A DNA stretch of 64,000 nt. It comes from Betaproteobacteria bacterium. Its GTDB lineage: Bacteria > Pseudomonadota > Gammaproteobacteria > Burkholderiales > CAIKXV01. Of the stretch, positions 26,860 through 35,334 are shown piece by piece. The stretch covers positions 1 to 64,000 of the forward strand of contig CANGYF010000018.1 of the NCBI GenBank assembly GCA_947458265.1. Reading direction: 5' to 3'. Below the pieces are notes generated by a model, which made no database searches, was not told the origin of the DNA, and worked only from the letters and a program-made list of their open reading frames with translations. Position 1 is the stretch's first letter; each line of letters begins with the position of its first letter. A program made the position numbers and the translations under genes.

Positions 26860-27639
26860 ATGGATCTGGGACTCAACGGCAAGGTCGCCATCGTCACCGG
26901 CGGCAGCGAAGGCATCGGACGCGCAGCCGCCATCCGGCTCGCGGCTGAAGGCGCCAAGGTCGCCATCTGCGCGCGCCGCCAGGGCCCGCTCGACGAGGTC
27001 GCTGCGACCATCCGCGCGGCGGGTGGCGAGGTGACGGCGGTCAGCGTCGACGTGATGTCGGCCGAGGCACTGAAGGCCTTCATCGACGGCGTCGCGGCCA
27101 AGTACGGCCGCATCGATATCCTGGTCAACAACGCCGGCACCTCGATCTCGAAGCATTTCGGCGAGATAGACGACGCGACCTGGCACCTCGACCTGGAGCT
27201 CAAGCTGATGGGCGCCGTGCGCGGCTGTCGCGCGGCGATCCCGTACATGCAGAAGCAGGGCGGCGGACGCATCGTGAACATCACCACGATCGGCGGCAAG
27301 CAGCCGCGTCCCAGTTCGACGCCTACCTCGGTTACGCGCGCGGCCGGCCTTGCGCTGACCAAGGCGCTGTCGAAGGACTACGCGAAGGACAACATCCTGG
27401 TGAACACCGTCTGCATCGGCCTGATCAAGAGCGGACAGCACGAGAAACGGGCGGACAAGGCGGGCACGCCGCGCGAGGTCTACTACGCGGACAAGGCGAA
27501 GGCGGCCGGCATTCCGCTCGGGCGCTTCGGCGAGGCGGCGGAGGCTGCCAACGTGATCGCCTTCCTCGCCTCGGACGCGGCGAGCTATGTCACCGGCACC
27601 AGCGTGAACCTCGACGGGGGCACTTCCGGCGCACTGTAG
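26860..27639 (+). CDS. SDR-fold protein lacking the canonical Tyr/Lys pair
   Basis: The 259-residue protein has the SDR dinucleotide motif TGGSEGIGRAA, VDV, ILVNNAGT (NNAG) and the C-terminal GTSVNLDGG. At the active site the usual YxxxK is replaced by TSVTR (Thr...Arg), in the segment PTSVTRAAGLALTKAL, and the preceding Ser region reads NITTIGG. Classical reductase chemistry is therefore doubtful. GGAG precedes the ATG at 26860. As the last gene of the catabolic operon it may be a dehydrogenase with altered residues, a lyase-like SDR or a hydratase. Confidence 0.88.
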   Translation: MDLGLNGKVAIVTGGSEGIGRAAAIRLAAEGAKVAICARRQGPLDEVAATIRAAGGEVTAVSVDVMSAEALKAFIDGVAAKYGRIDILVNNAGTSISKHFGEIDDATWHLDLELKLMGAVRGCRAAIPYMQKQGGGRIVNITTIGGKQPRPSSTPTSVTRAAGLALTKALSKDYAKDNILVNTVCIGLIKSGQHEKRADKAGTPREVYYADKAKAAGIPLGRFGEAAEAANVIAFLASDAASYVTGTSVNLDGGTSGAL

Positions 27640-28004
27640 GCGCTAGTCGGGTTCGCCATCACCCCGGTTGCGCCGGTGGTTACCGGGTTCATCGTGACCC
27701 GGCTGAAGCCTGCGCCGCCGGGGCCCGCGGGTGGCGGCGGCCATGGCGCAGCCACCGGAGCGAACGCCGGCGCGCGCTGACCGTTCACTGCGCAAGGGCC
27801 TGCCGCGGGCGCCGCTGCGCGCGGCCGCCCAGGTGGCGCAGACGGATGCCGTTCGTCCTGTCCTGGTCGCCGCTGGCCGGCGCCGGCCTGCGCCTGATGA
27901 AGATGTCACCCAAAAGGCGCGATAAAGTTCCTGTGAATCGGCCCGTGCTGGTGGCACATTCCGATTGCATGAACCCAACGCAGCGCCCACAAGGTGAGAC
28001 AGAC
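27640..28004. other. Intergenic region with no recognised gene
   Basis: The 365 bp between the SDR and the small protein contains short open frames only. After the SDR stop the same frame runs on for 43 codons, but its Gly/Ala/Pro-rich composition looks like GC-biased noise. No hairpin with a T-run or clear promoter was found. Confidence 0.5.
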
Positions 28005-28358
28005 ATGCCTTCCGCTCCTGCCACGGTCGACGACTCCTCCCCGTTCCCGCAACTGTTCGGTTTCGACGAGATCGAGCGTGCGATCCCGCACGACCCGACG
28101 GTAGACCTGCCGTTGCCGGTCCAGCCGCCGGTCGATCCGGACCCACGCCATGCAATGGAGCGGCGCTTCCCGCATATCGTCGATCGCATCATGCTGCTAT
28201 GGGGCACGCCCATGTGCGGCGACTACATCCGGTCGCTGGTGATAATGGACCGCAATGAATCGCGCCAGGGTTTCCCGGTCGACCTGATCGAAGACTTGCT
28301 GATGCTCGACTACTGCCACTCGGTCCGGATGAACGGCGTCCAGTCGATCCGGCGCTGA
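28005..28358 (+). CDS. Conserved-looking hypothetical protein
   Basis: The 117-residue protein is not recognised. The N-terminal 45 residues are Pro/Asp-rich (VDLPLPVQPPVDPDP), and the C-terminal half is compact (RHAMERRFPHIVDRIMLLWG, then MDRNESRQGFPVDLIEDLL), with two Cys. The start at 28005 has AAGGTGAG upstream; an ATG at 27969 would add 12 residues. No membrane segment is seen. Its amino-acid composition is less GC-skewed than random frames here, which supports a real gene. Confidence 0.6.
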   Translation: MPSAPATVDDSSPFPQLFGFDEIERAIPHDPTVDLPLPVQPPVDPDPRHAMERRFPHIVDRIMLLWGTPMCGDYIRSLVIMDRNESRQGFPVDLIEDLLMLDYCHSVRMNGVQSIRR

Positions 28359-28400
28359 CCAGCACGTGCGCCTGCGCGCCCGGCACTCACGGCTGCGCGC

Positions 28401-29597
28401 TCAGCACTCGCGCACGACCAGCGGCACCCACATCTCGGCCGGCGTCGTGCCGCCGTGCACGCCGAGCAGATGGTGCCGGTTCTCGCCCGGCAGCCAGTCC
28501 TTGATCGTCCAGCCTGGGCGCATCATCAGCAGGTAGTCGCCGATGCGGCGTGCGAACGCCGGGTGGTCGTTGCCCAGGGCTTCGCCGAACCATCCGTCCG
28601 CGACCGCCTGCGCGGAGGGCAGCAGGTCGAGCGCGTGGCCGAGTTCCGCTGCCACCGCCCGTTCGAATTCTGGCTGCATGCCGGGCTTGACGTAGGCATA
28701 CGACAGACGGCGTTCACCGCACAGGGGATGCGCCAGCATCGCGGCGATGGCGGGGTGCCGCTCGAGCTCGATGCTCTGTTCGGCCGGTGAATCGATGAAG
28801 CCATGGTCCGCGGTGACCAGCACCAGGGTATCGGTGCCGGCCAGTCGCTGCAGCATCGAGCGGAAGCCCTGGTCCAGGCGCCACAGTTCCGAGGCGACCT
28901 CGAGGCTGTGGGTGCCGTGGTCGTGGCTGTTCGAATCGATTTCCGGGTAGTAGGCGTAGATGAACTGGCGTTCGCCGCTGGCATTCACCGCGCGCACGAT
29001 CTGGTCGAAGAACTGGTCGCGCGTCTGGTAGGGGAAGCGCAGCGCCGGACCGTTGTGCGCAAGGTTGTAGTCCGAATCGATGATCCAGCGCGGCGAGACG
29101 GTGGAGGCCACCGATGCCAGCCGGGAGGCCAGCGGCAAGGGCCGTTCGAAGAAGTGCAGGGGGTTGACGCCCATCTCGCGCAGGAAGCGCCGGTCCCCGC
29201 GCGTGCGGAACGGCAGGATGGTCGCTACCGCTGCAATCTCGTCCAGCCAGATGTTCCAGCCGGTCAGCCCATGCTCGCGCGGCGAGTGGCCCGTCAGGAA
29301 GGTGGTGATCGCGGTGGCGGTGGTGGACGGGAACACCGAGTTGATGCGTCCTACCCGATGCGCGGCGAAGGCGGTGTCGCGCCCATGGGCAAGCAGGTAG
29401 TCGTCGCCGAGCCCGTCGAGCACGATCAGCACCACCCGGCGCGCCGCCCGGACCTGCTCCGGCGGCAGCAGGTGCAGTGCCGGATGCCGCGGCATTGCCA
29501 TGCCGGCGCGTGTGCCGAGCCCGGCCTCTATCGAGGCCATCAGGTTCACGAGGCAGTGTCCGCGGTAGTCGGGACGTACCGCTACCACCCCGTTCAA
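28401..29597 (-). CDS. Alkaline phosphatase superfamily protein (nucleotide pyrophosphatase/phosphodiesterase type)
   Basis: The 398-residue protein has metal-site motifs of the alkaline phosphatase superfamily: VVLIVLDGLGDDYL, the nucleophile Thr in FPSTTATAITTFLTG, YYPEIDSNSHDHGTHS and VTADHGFIDSP. These are close to the NPP/AcpA group, which cleaves phosphodiesters or pyrophosphates. A clear signal peptide is not seen. It follows the YkgJ-like gene by only 4 bp on the same strand, so the two are one operon. The substrate is unknown. Confidence 0.85.
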   Translation of the reverse strand: MNGVVAVRPDYRGHCLVNLMASIEAGLGTRAGMAMPRHPALHLLPPEQVRAARRVVLIVLDGLGDDYLLAHGRDTAFAAHRVGRINSVFPSTTATAITTFLTGHSPREHGLTGWNIWLDEIAAVATILPFRTRGDRRFLREMGVNPLHFFERPLPLASRLASVASTVSPRWIIDSDYNLAHNGPALRFPYQTRDQFFDQIVRAVNASGERQFIYAYYPEIDSNSHDHGTHSLEVASELWRLDQGFRSMLQRLAGTDTLVLVTADHGFIDSPAEQSIELERHPAIAAMLAHPLCGERRLSYAYVKPGMQPEFERAVAAELGHALDLLPSAQAVADGWFGEALGNDHPAFARRIGDYLLMMRPGWTIKDWLPGENRHHLLGVHGGTTPAEMWVPLVVREC

Positions 29598-29601
29598 CCG
29601 T

Positions 29602-30138
29602 TCACGGCCGGGTGGATGCCCCGCCCTCCACGGTGCTTTCGGGCGCCGTGTTGCGCGTCACCACCGGAATCGAATGCCGGCCGATGCGCACCTGAGAGAC
29701 CTGCCTGACCGGTTCTGCACGAAACGACGGGCAGGCGTAAAGGTCGATGTCGTCCTTCATCAGCGGGTACGAGCCGCAGCTGAGTTGCCGGAAGAGCCAG
29801 CTGCCGTAGATCCGGCACTTGGACCGACCCTGGTCGTCACGGTCTAGGAACACGCAGGTCTGGTACAGGCAGCATTCCCCGCAATGGGTGCATTCGCCTT
29901 CGATCTTCCAGGTCATGCTCTGTTCGGCGGCACGCTTCTCGTCGCCGAATCGCCGCGCGATTACCTCGGCCTTTGCCATCGCCTGCCGCTGGCGCGCAAG
30001 CTGGCGGATCGTCTGCCGATAGTTGCGCACGTAGGATCGATCGCCTGCGACGATGCTCAGGAAAACCGGCGCAACCGGCAGGCTGATCCACATCATCGAG
30101 AGCAGGGTCTTTTCCACGACGCGACTTAGGGCATGCAT
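29602..30138 (-). CDS. YkgJ-family Cys-cluster protein
   Basis: The 178-residue protein has an N-terminal hydrophobic helix (LLSMMWISLPVAPVFLSIVAG), a basic helical segment (NYRQTIRQLARQRQAMAKAE) and a cysteine cluster CTHCGECC followed by later Cys (TCVF, KCRIYG, LSCGSYP, ACPSF). That is the YkgJ/UPF0153 pattern, which probably binds Fe or Zn. It is membrane anchored with the metal domain probably cytoplasmic. The phosphodiesterase gene begins 4 bp downstream. Confidence 0.8.
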   Translation of the reverse strand: MHALSRVVEKTLLSMMWISLPVAPVFLSIVAGDRSYVRNYRQTIRQLARQRQAMAKAEVIARRFGDEKRAAEQSMTWKIEGECTHCGECCLYQTCVFLDRDDQGRSKCRIYGSWLFRQLSCGSYPLMKDDIDLYACPSFRAEPVRQVSQVRIGRHSIPVVTRNTAPESTVEGGASTRP

Positions 30139-30302
30139 CAGATTCAGGAGTTCCAGTGCCTGTCATTGACCCGGCGGGCGCCGGGGCTGTCGTGTACGCG
30201 GGTGCGAGGCGACAGTACGAAAGCGCCGGATGATACCGACTGGCCGGGCATCGGGGAACCTAAATCGGCTTGTGGGCGCGCATGCTGCAGCGCGGGGCGC
30301 CT

Positions 30303-31004
30303 TCAGAGGGCTGCCCCGAACAGGGCACCGATCGCCGTGGTGACCCCCATGGCCAGGGCGCCCCAGAAGCCGACCCGCCAGGTTGCACGCGCGACCGGTG
30401 CACCGCCGATGCGTGCCGCGCCGGCTCCGAGCAGCAGGAGGGCGGCGAGCGATCCGAGGGCGATACCCGGCATCAGCATGGACGACGGGACCAGCAGTGC
30501 GCATAGCAGGGGCAGCGCGGCCCCCCCGGCGAAGCTTGCAGCCGATGCCAGCGCAGCCTGCAGCGGCCGCGCCACCGAATGGTCGGAGATGCCCAGTTCC
30601 TCGAGTGCATGCGCACCCAGCGCATCGTGCGCCATCAGCTGCGTGGCCACCGTACGGGCAAGCGCCGGCTCCAGGCCGCGCGCGACATAGATACCCGCCA
30701 GTTCCTCGTGCTCATGCGCGGGATCGGCATGCAGCTCCGCACGCTCGCGCGCGAGGTCGGCCTGCTCCGAATCGGACTGCGAACTCACCGACACATACTC
30801 GCCGGCCGCCATCGACATCGCGCCGGCGACCAGCCCCGCGACGCCGGTGGTGAGGACCGCACCGGGTTCGACCGACGCGGCAGCGACCCCGAGCAGCAGT
30901 GATGCCGTCGACACGATGCCGTCATTCGCGCCCAGTACCGCTGCACGCAGCCAGCTGGTCGTTTCCGTCCGGTGGCGTTCCGGATGCAGCCTGTCGTGTC
31001 GCAT
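30303..31004 (-). CDS. VIT1/CCC1-family transporter
   Basis: The 233-residue membrane protein begins with the family signature WLRAAVLGANDGIVSTASLLLG, then AGAMSMAAGEYVSVSSQSDSE and a hydrophilic metal-binding-like loop rich in Glu and His (LHADPAHEHEELAG). C-terminal transmembrane helices follow. The family moves Fe(II) or Mn(II). Five membrane segments fit the family. It is 21 bp upstream of nothing on its strand except the EamA gene, which precedes it and may be cotranscribed. Confidence 0.88.
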   Translation of the reverse strand: MRHDRLHPERHRTETTSWLRAAVLGANDGIVSTASLLLGVAAASVEPGAVLTTGVAGLVAGAMSMAAGEYVSVSSQSDSEQADLARERAELHADPAHEHEELAGIYVARGLEPALARTVATQLMAHDALGAHALEELGISDHSVARPLQAALASAASFAGGAALPLLCALLVPSSMLMPGIALGSLAALLLLGAGAARIGGAPVARATWRVGFWGALAMGVTTAIGALFGAAL

Positions 31005-31025
31005 GGAGCCTCCTGCGTTCAGCGT

Positions 31026-31967
31026 TCAGCGTGCGTCGGCATCCCCGGCCCGTTCGCTGTCGGGCCGTTCCGCGCGGATCGCGAGCCAGATGCCCGCCAG
31101 CACGATCGTACCCCCGGCGACCTGCAGCCACCCCACCGGCTCGCCCAGCACCTGCCAGGCGAAGGCCGGGGCCACCACCGGTTGCAGCAGCAGTCCGACC
31201 GAGGCCAGCGTGGGCGTCAGGTGGGCGATCGCATAGGCGATCAGGCTCTGGCCCGCGACATGCGAGGCCAGCGCCAACCCTGCCAGGATCGCCCAGCCAT
31301 GCAGGCTGGACGGCAGCAACGGTTCCCCGCTGGCCAGCGCAACCGGCAGCAGCACGGCCGCGCAGGCAAGGCTGCTCCAGGCCATCACGCTCGCGGTCGT
31401 GACCTGGCTGCGCACGCGCGCCACGAACAGCTGGTAGGCGGCATAGAACATGGCCGTGCCGATGCCCAGTGCATCACCGACCAGCCGCAGCGAACCCTCG
31501 GCAGAGGGCGCGCGGCCGGCCGTGGGTGCGTGGCCGTCCGTGGCGATGGAGGAACCGACCAGAACCACCGTGCCGGTCAATGCCACCGCGAGTGCGAACA
31601 CGAAGCGCGCATGCGGCCGGCGCCGATGGAGCACCCAGACCGCCAGTGCCACGAACACCGGCGCGAAGTTCGCCAGCAGGGTCGCGTTGGCCACCGAGGT
31701 GAGCACGATGGACCCGTGCCACAGCGCCAGGTCGCCGGCGAAGCAGGCTCCAGCGGCCGCCAAAGGCCAGGCGAAGCGCCGACCTGCTGCCATGTGGCGC
31801 GGCAGTGATGCCCAGGCGGCCCATGCCCAGAGCAGCGGCAGTGCGAGCGCCACGCGCCAGAACGCGGTGGCGACCGGACCGACTTCCGACAGGCGAACCC
31901 AGATGGCCGAGGAGGCGATGCAGAAGGCACCGGCGAACAGTGCCAGCAGCCCCGCCCTCAGCCTCAC
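31026..31967 (-). CDS. EamA/DMT-family transporter
   Basis: The 313-residue protein has ten hydrophobic segments in two EamA repeats, typical of drug/metabolite exporters (first repeat begins AGLLALFAGAFCIASSAIWVR; second includes YQLFVARVRSQVTTASVMAW). GTG at 31967 is the start and overlaps the methyltransferase stop by 4 bp, so translation is coupled. The substrate is unknown. Confidence 0.87.
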   Translation of the reverse strand: MRLRAGLLALFAGAFCIASSAIWVRLSEVGPVATAFWRVALALPLLWAWAAWASLPRHMAAGRRFAWPLAAAGACFAGDLALWHGSIVLTSVANATLLANFAPVFVALAVWVLHRRRPHARFVFALAVALTGTVVLVGSSIATDGHAPTAGRAPSAEGSLRLVGDALGIGTAMFYAAYQLFVARVRSQVTTASVMAWSSLACAAVLLPVALASGEPLLPSSLHGWAILAGLALASHVAGQSLIAYAIAHLTPTLASVGLLLQPVVAPAFAWQVLGEPVGWLQVAGGTIVLAGIWLAIRAERPDSERAGDADAR

Positions 31968-32629
31968 GCGGGCTTTGCGTTACGGCACTCGACGAGGTAC
32001 CAGAGTCCGAACGGCGCCACGGTGGTGACCCGTGTCACTTCCAGTGGCGTGCCGGCCAGCACGTCTTCCAGCGAAATGTCCGTGCGCCAGCCCAGCCGTT
32101 GAGTGATCGGCGACAGCAGGCGCTGCCCGAACGCCACCAGCCGGCTGCGGTTGCTCAGGTGGTTGACGAACACGATGCGGCCGCCGGGCTTGCAGACGCG
32201 GACCATTTCCGCCATCAGCAGCCGGTAGTCGGGTACCGCAGTGATGACATAGGCGGCCATCAGACCATCGAAGGTCGAGTCCGGGAACGCCATGTGTATT
32301 GCGTCCATGCGCAGGATGCAGGCGTTGTCGATGCCGTGGCTACCGATGCAGGCCTGCGCCTCGCGCAGCATGCCGAGCGAGAAGTCGACGCCGACGACGA
32401 ACGGGCCGGGCCCGTACATCGGCAATGCGATGCCGGTGCCGACGCCCACTTCCAGGATGCGCTCGCCCGGGCGTGCACCGAGCCACTGCACGGCGGACTT
32501 GCGTGGCGCATCGAACACACGGCCGAACAGGCGATCGTAGATCTTCGCGTATCGGTCGTATATCCGCTCGAGGCGTGCCAGATCCAACGAAGTGCTCCGG
32601 TGATGGGGACGCCGGATTATGCCATGCAC
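31964..32629 (-). CDS. SAM-dependent methyltransferase, PmtA-like (phosphatidylethanolamine N-methyltransferase)
   Basis: The protein is up to 221 residues. The segment YDRYAKIYDRLFGRVFDAPRK and SAM motif I ERILEVGVGTGIALPMY resemble Rhodobacter-type PmtA, which methylates phosphatidylethanolamine to phosphatidylcholine. FDGLMAAYVITAVPDY is motif II-like. The first 13 residues may not be translated; TTG at 32590 (before DLARLERIYDRY) is an alternative start. It overlaps the EamA gene start. Confidence 0.8.
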   Translation of the reverse strand: MHGIIRRPHHRSTSLDLARLERIYDRYAKIYDRLFGRVFDAPRKSAVQWLGARPGERILEVGVGTGIALPMYGPGPFVVGVDFSLGMLREAQACIGSHGIDNACILRMDAIHMAFPDSTFDGLMAAYVITAVPDYRLLMAEMVRVCKPGGRIVFVNHLSNRSRLVAFGQRLLSPITQRLGWRTDISLEDVLAGTPLEVTRVTTVAPFGLWYLVECRNAKPA

Positions 32630-32666
32630 GCCTCACCAGCCCGGGGCACGCCAGTGCCGTCCCTGC

Positions 32667-34265
32667 TCATTCGCGGTTCAGGTTGGGCCGCCCGGACTCG
32701 ACCACGAAGGAGGCGAGCGTGCGCATCGATGACTGCTCGTCCGCGGCGTCGGCCAGGCCGCGGAACACCGCCTGCAGGCGCGCCCGCGAGATTTCGCAGC
32801 GCGCATACCCGCGCTGGCGGCTGTCGAAGTAACGGATGTGGGGATTGTCGGGCAGGGCCTTCAGCGTCGATTCGTACGGGATGCCGCGCGAACTGATCGA
32901 GGTGCCGACGAATTCCGGCATCACTACCGGCGACTTCGGGTCGTCAAAGTCGGCCTTGAGCTCGCTTGCCCAGAAGGAATGGATGTCGCCGCCGATGGTG
33001 AGCGGATTGGACGCCTTCGTCGCAGCGACGCGCGAGAGGAAGCGCGCCCGCGGCGCGGCATAGCCGTCCCAGCCGTCGGTCCAGTGGACCGGCCGGCCGG
33101 CAGCGTTGCGGTTGGTGAGCTGGGCCATCATCAGCGACTGCGCCAGTACGTTCCAGTGGCTGCGACTGGCCACCAGTCCATCGTCGAGCCACGCCTCCTG
33201 GTTGCCGCCCCAGAGTGTCGCTGCCGGGTCGAAGCGGTCGGTGCAGTCGGGCACCATGTTGCCGCCGCCGCGGCGTCCCTCGCCGCAGGGCTGGTCCGAC
33301 CGGTACTGCCGGTTGTCGAGCACATGGAAGGTCGCCAGGTCGCCGAAGGCCACCCGGCGGTACAGCAGCAGGTCGGGACCGCGCGGCAGGCTCGCCCGGC
33401 GCAGCGGCATGTGCTCGTAGTAGGCCTGGTAGGCGGCCGCGCGGCGCTGGAGGAACCATGCGGGATCGTCCCGGTTCTGTGACAGGTTGGCCGCGTAGTC
33501 GTTCTCGACTTCGTGGTCGTCCCAGGTCACGACCCAGGGGAAGTTGCGGTGCGCCTCGCGCAGGTGCGCGTCTGACTTGTAGCAGGCATAGCGGTTCCGG
33601 TACTGCTCGAGGTTGACCGGTTCTTCCTTCGTCTCGTGCCGCCGCGGCACCATGCCGGCGCTGCTGCCTTCGTAGATGTAGTCGCCGAGATGGAGCACCA
33701 GGTCGAGGTCGTCCTGCGCAAGGTGCCGGTAGGCACCGAACAGTCCGTGTTCATAGTGCTGGCAGGAGGCGAATGCGAAGCGCAGGCGAGCCGACGGCGC
33801 ACCCGGTGCCGGGCAGGTGCGGGTGCGACCGGTCGGGCTGGCTGCACCGCCGGCGGTGAACCGGTACCAGTACCAGCGGTCCGGATCCAGGCCGTCGACT
33901 TCGACGTGCACGGAATGGCCGAGCCGCGGGTCTGCCGTGGCCCGTCCGCGGCGCAGGATGCGGGTGTGGCCCTCATCGGAGGCGATCGTCCATTCCACCG
34001 AAACCGGCACCGCAGGCATGCCGCCCCCCTGGGTCGGTTTCGGTGCGAGGCGGGTCCAGATGACGAAGCCGTCGGAAGAGGGGTCGCCGGAAGCGACGCC
34101 GAGGGTGAACGGATCGTCGCTCGCCTTCCACTCGGCTGCGCCTGCGGGCGTGACCGTGCTGGCGAAGATGGCCGACAGCGCCAGCAGGCAGCGTCGGCGG
34201 GACAGCGACCCGATGTCGAGGCCGGGAGGCAGTTGCAAGGCGGATGGCATCAGCGGCCCTCGCAT
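32667..34265 (-). CDS. phoD: Alkaline phosphatase D (PhoD) family, Tat-exported
   Basis: The 532-residue protein has a twin-arginine signal (LSRRRCLLALSAIFASTVTPAGA) and the PhoD fold: FTLGVASGDPSSDGFVIWTR, ASCQHYEHGLFGAY, LHLGDYIYEG, VTWDDHEVENDYA and GGDIHSFWASEL. It is a Ca/Fe-dependent secreted phosphomonoesterase/phosphodiesterase. I used ATG 34265; ATG 34250 is also possible and still keeps the Tat motif. Upstream in-frame codons to 34388 overlap the divergent YeeE gene and are unlikely to be coding. No Pho box was searched. Confidence 0.92.
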   Translation of the reverse strand: MRGPLMPSALQLPPGLDIGSLSRRRCLLALSAIFASTVTPAGAAEWKASDDPFTLGVASGDPSSDGFVIWTRLAPKPTQGGGMPAVPVSVEWTIASDEGHTRILRRGRATADPRLGHSVHVEVDGLDPDRWYWYRFTAGGAASPTGRTRTCPAPGAPSARLRFAFASCQHYEHGLFGAYRHLAQDDLDLVLHLGDYIYEGSSAGMVPRRHETKEEPVNLEQYRNRYACYKSDAHLREAHRNFPWVVTWDDHEVENDYAANLSQNRDDPAWFLQRRAAAYQAYYEHMPLRRASLPRGPDLLLYRRVAFGDLATFHVLDNRQYRSDQPCGEGRRGGGNMVPDCTDRFDPAATLWGGNQEAWLDDGLVASRSHWNVLAQSLMMAQLTNRNAAGRPVHWTDGWDGYAAPRARFLSRVAATKASNPLTIGGDIHSFWASELKADFDDPKSPVVMPEFVGTSISSRGIPYESTLKALPDNPHIRYFDSRQRGYARCEISRARLQAVFRGLADAADEQSSMRTLASFVVESGRPNLNRE

Positions 34266-34366
34266 GGGGTAAGTGCGGGAATTGTGTCCTCTGGCGCGCG
34301 CGGTTGCGGCGCGAAGCCACTGCAAAGGTATCATCGCGCAATACAACACAGGCAAGCGACGAAGCG

Positions 34367-34831
34367 ATGACCATCGACTGGCTGGCATTCACGCCCGGAG
34401 CCGCCCTGATCGGCGGAGCGCTGATCGGTCTTGCCGCGGCGTTTCTGGCACTCACGATCGGCCGCGTGGCCGGCATCAGCGGGATCCTGGGCAACGTGCT
34501 GCCGGGTGCGCCGGCCGGCAAGCCGGGGGCGGGCGGCGAGCGCGGCTGGCGCATCGCGTTCCTGCTCGGCCTGGTCGCGGCCCCCGGCCTTGCGGTGCTG
34601 TCCGCAGTGCCGATCCCGCCGGTGGAATCCCCGGTCGACTGGCCGTGGCTGGTGGTGGCCGGGCTGCTTGTCGGCGTCGGGACTCGCATCGGCAGTGGCT
34701 GCACCAGCGGACATGGTGTCTGCGGGCTTGCCCGCGGATCGCTGCGTTCGCTGGTGGCAACGCTGACCTTCATGGGCTTCGGGGTCCTGACCGTGTGGAT
34801 CCTGAACCATCTGCTGCAGGTGCCGGCATGA
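34367..34831 (+). CDS. YeeE/YedE-family transporter, first half
   Basis: The 154-residue membrane protein has four helices and the Cys-containing signature VGTRIGSGCTSGHGVCGLA. Full-length YeeE (TsuA) takes up thiosulfate; YedE is linked to selenium. Here the two halves are separate genes (PmpA/PmpB-like split pair). The ATG at 34367 is chosen because the codons upstream overlap the divergent PhoD region. It overlaps the second half by 4 bp. Confidence 0.88.
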   Translation: MTIDWLAFTPGAALIGGALIGLAAAFLALTIGRVAGISGILGNVLPGAPAGKPGAGGERGWRIAFLLGLVAAPGLAVLSAVPIPPVESPVDWPWLVVAGLLVGVGTRIGSGCTSGHGVCGLARGSLRSLVATLTFMGFGVLTVWILNHLLQVPA

Positions 34832-35289
34832 AGGCGATCGCGGCATTCCTGTGCGGCCTGATGCTCGGCGTGGGGCTCATCGTATCGCAGATGACCAACC
34901 CTGCGAAGGTGATCGCCTTCCTCGATATCCGCGGGCACTGGGATCCCAGCCTTGCACTGGTGATGGGCAGTGCGCTGATCGCGGCCTTCGCCGGCTTCGC
35001 CTGGGTGGAGCGCAGGGGTCGACCGATGCTCTCGGGTGAACTGGCCCTGCCGCCGCGCTGGCCGTTGGATCGCAGCCTGGTCGGCGGTGCCGCGCTGTTC
35101 GGTATCGGCTGGGGCATCGCCGGTTTCTGTCCCGGCCCGGCGCTGGTCGGCACGGCTGCGCTGTCGGTCGATGCCGCCGTGTTCACGGTGTCGATGCTGG
35201 CCGGCATGCTGGTGGCCAACCGGATCACCGCCGCGGCCGCGTCCGGCCGGCGCACGTTTACACGAGAGCCTTCTGACAGCGCCCAGTGA
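34828..35289 (+). CDS. YeeE/YedE-family transporter, second half (DUF6691-like)
   Basis: The 153-residue protein carries MTNPAKVIAFLDIRGHWDPSL and FGIGWGIAGFCPGPALVG, typical of the second half of split YeeE/YedE transporters. Four membrane segments are visible. The ATGA overlap with the first half indicates coupled synthesis of the heteromer. The sulfur compound moved is unknown. Confidence 0.88.
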   Translation: MKAIAAFLCGLMLGVGLIVSQMTNPAKVIAFLDIRGHWDPSLALVMGSALIAAFAGFAWVERRGRPMLSGELALPPRWPLDRSLVGGAALFGIGWGIAGFCPGPALVGTAALSVDAAVFTVSMLAGMLVANRITAAAASGRRTFTREPSDSAQ

Positions 35290-35334
35290 GTGGTCCGCTG
35301 GCCGGCGTGAAGAGGGTCGACTTCACGATGAACC

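Noticed and set aside
27640..27780. In-frame 43-codon extension after the SDR stop as read-through or Sec-like recoding
   Set aside because: The stop is TAG, not TGA, and the extension is Gly/Ala/Pro-rich with no fold. GC-rich DNA often stays open by chance.
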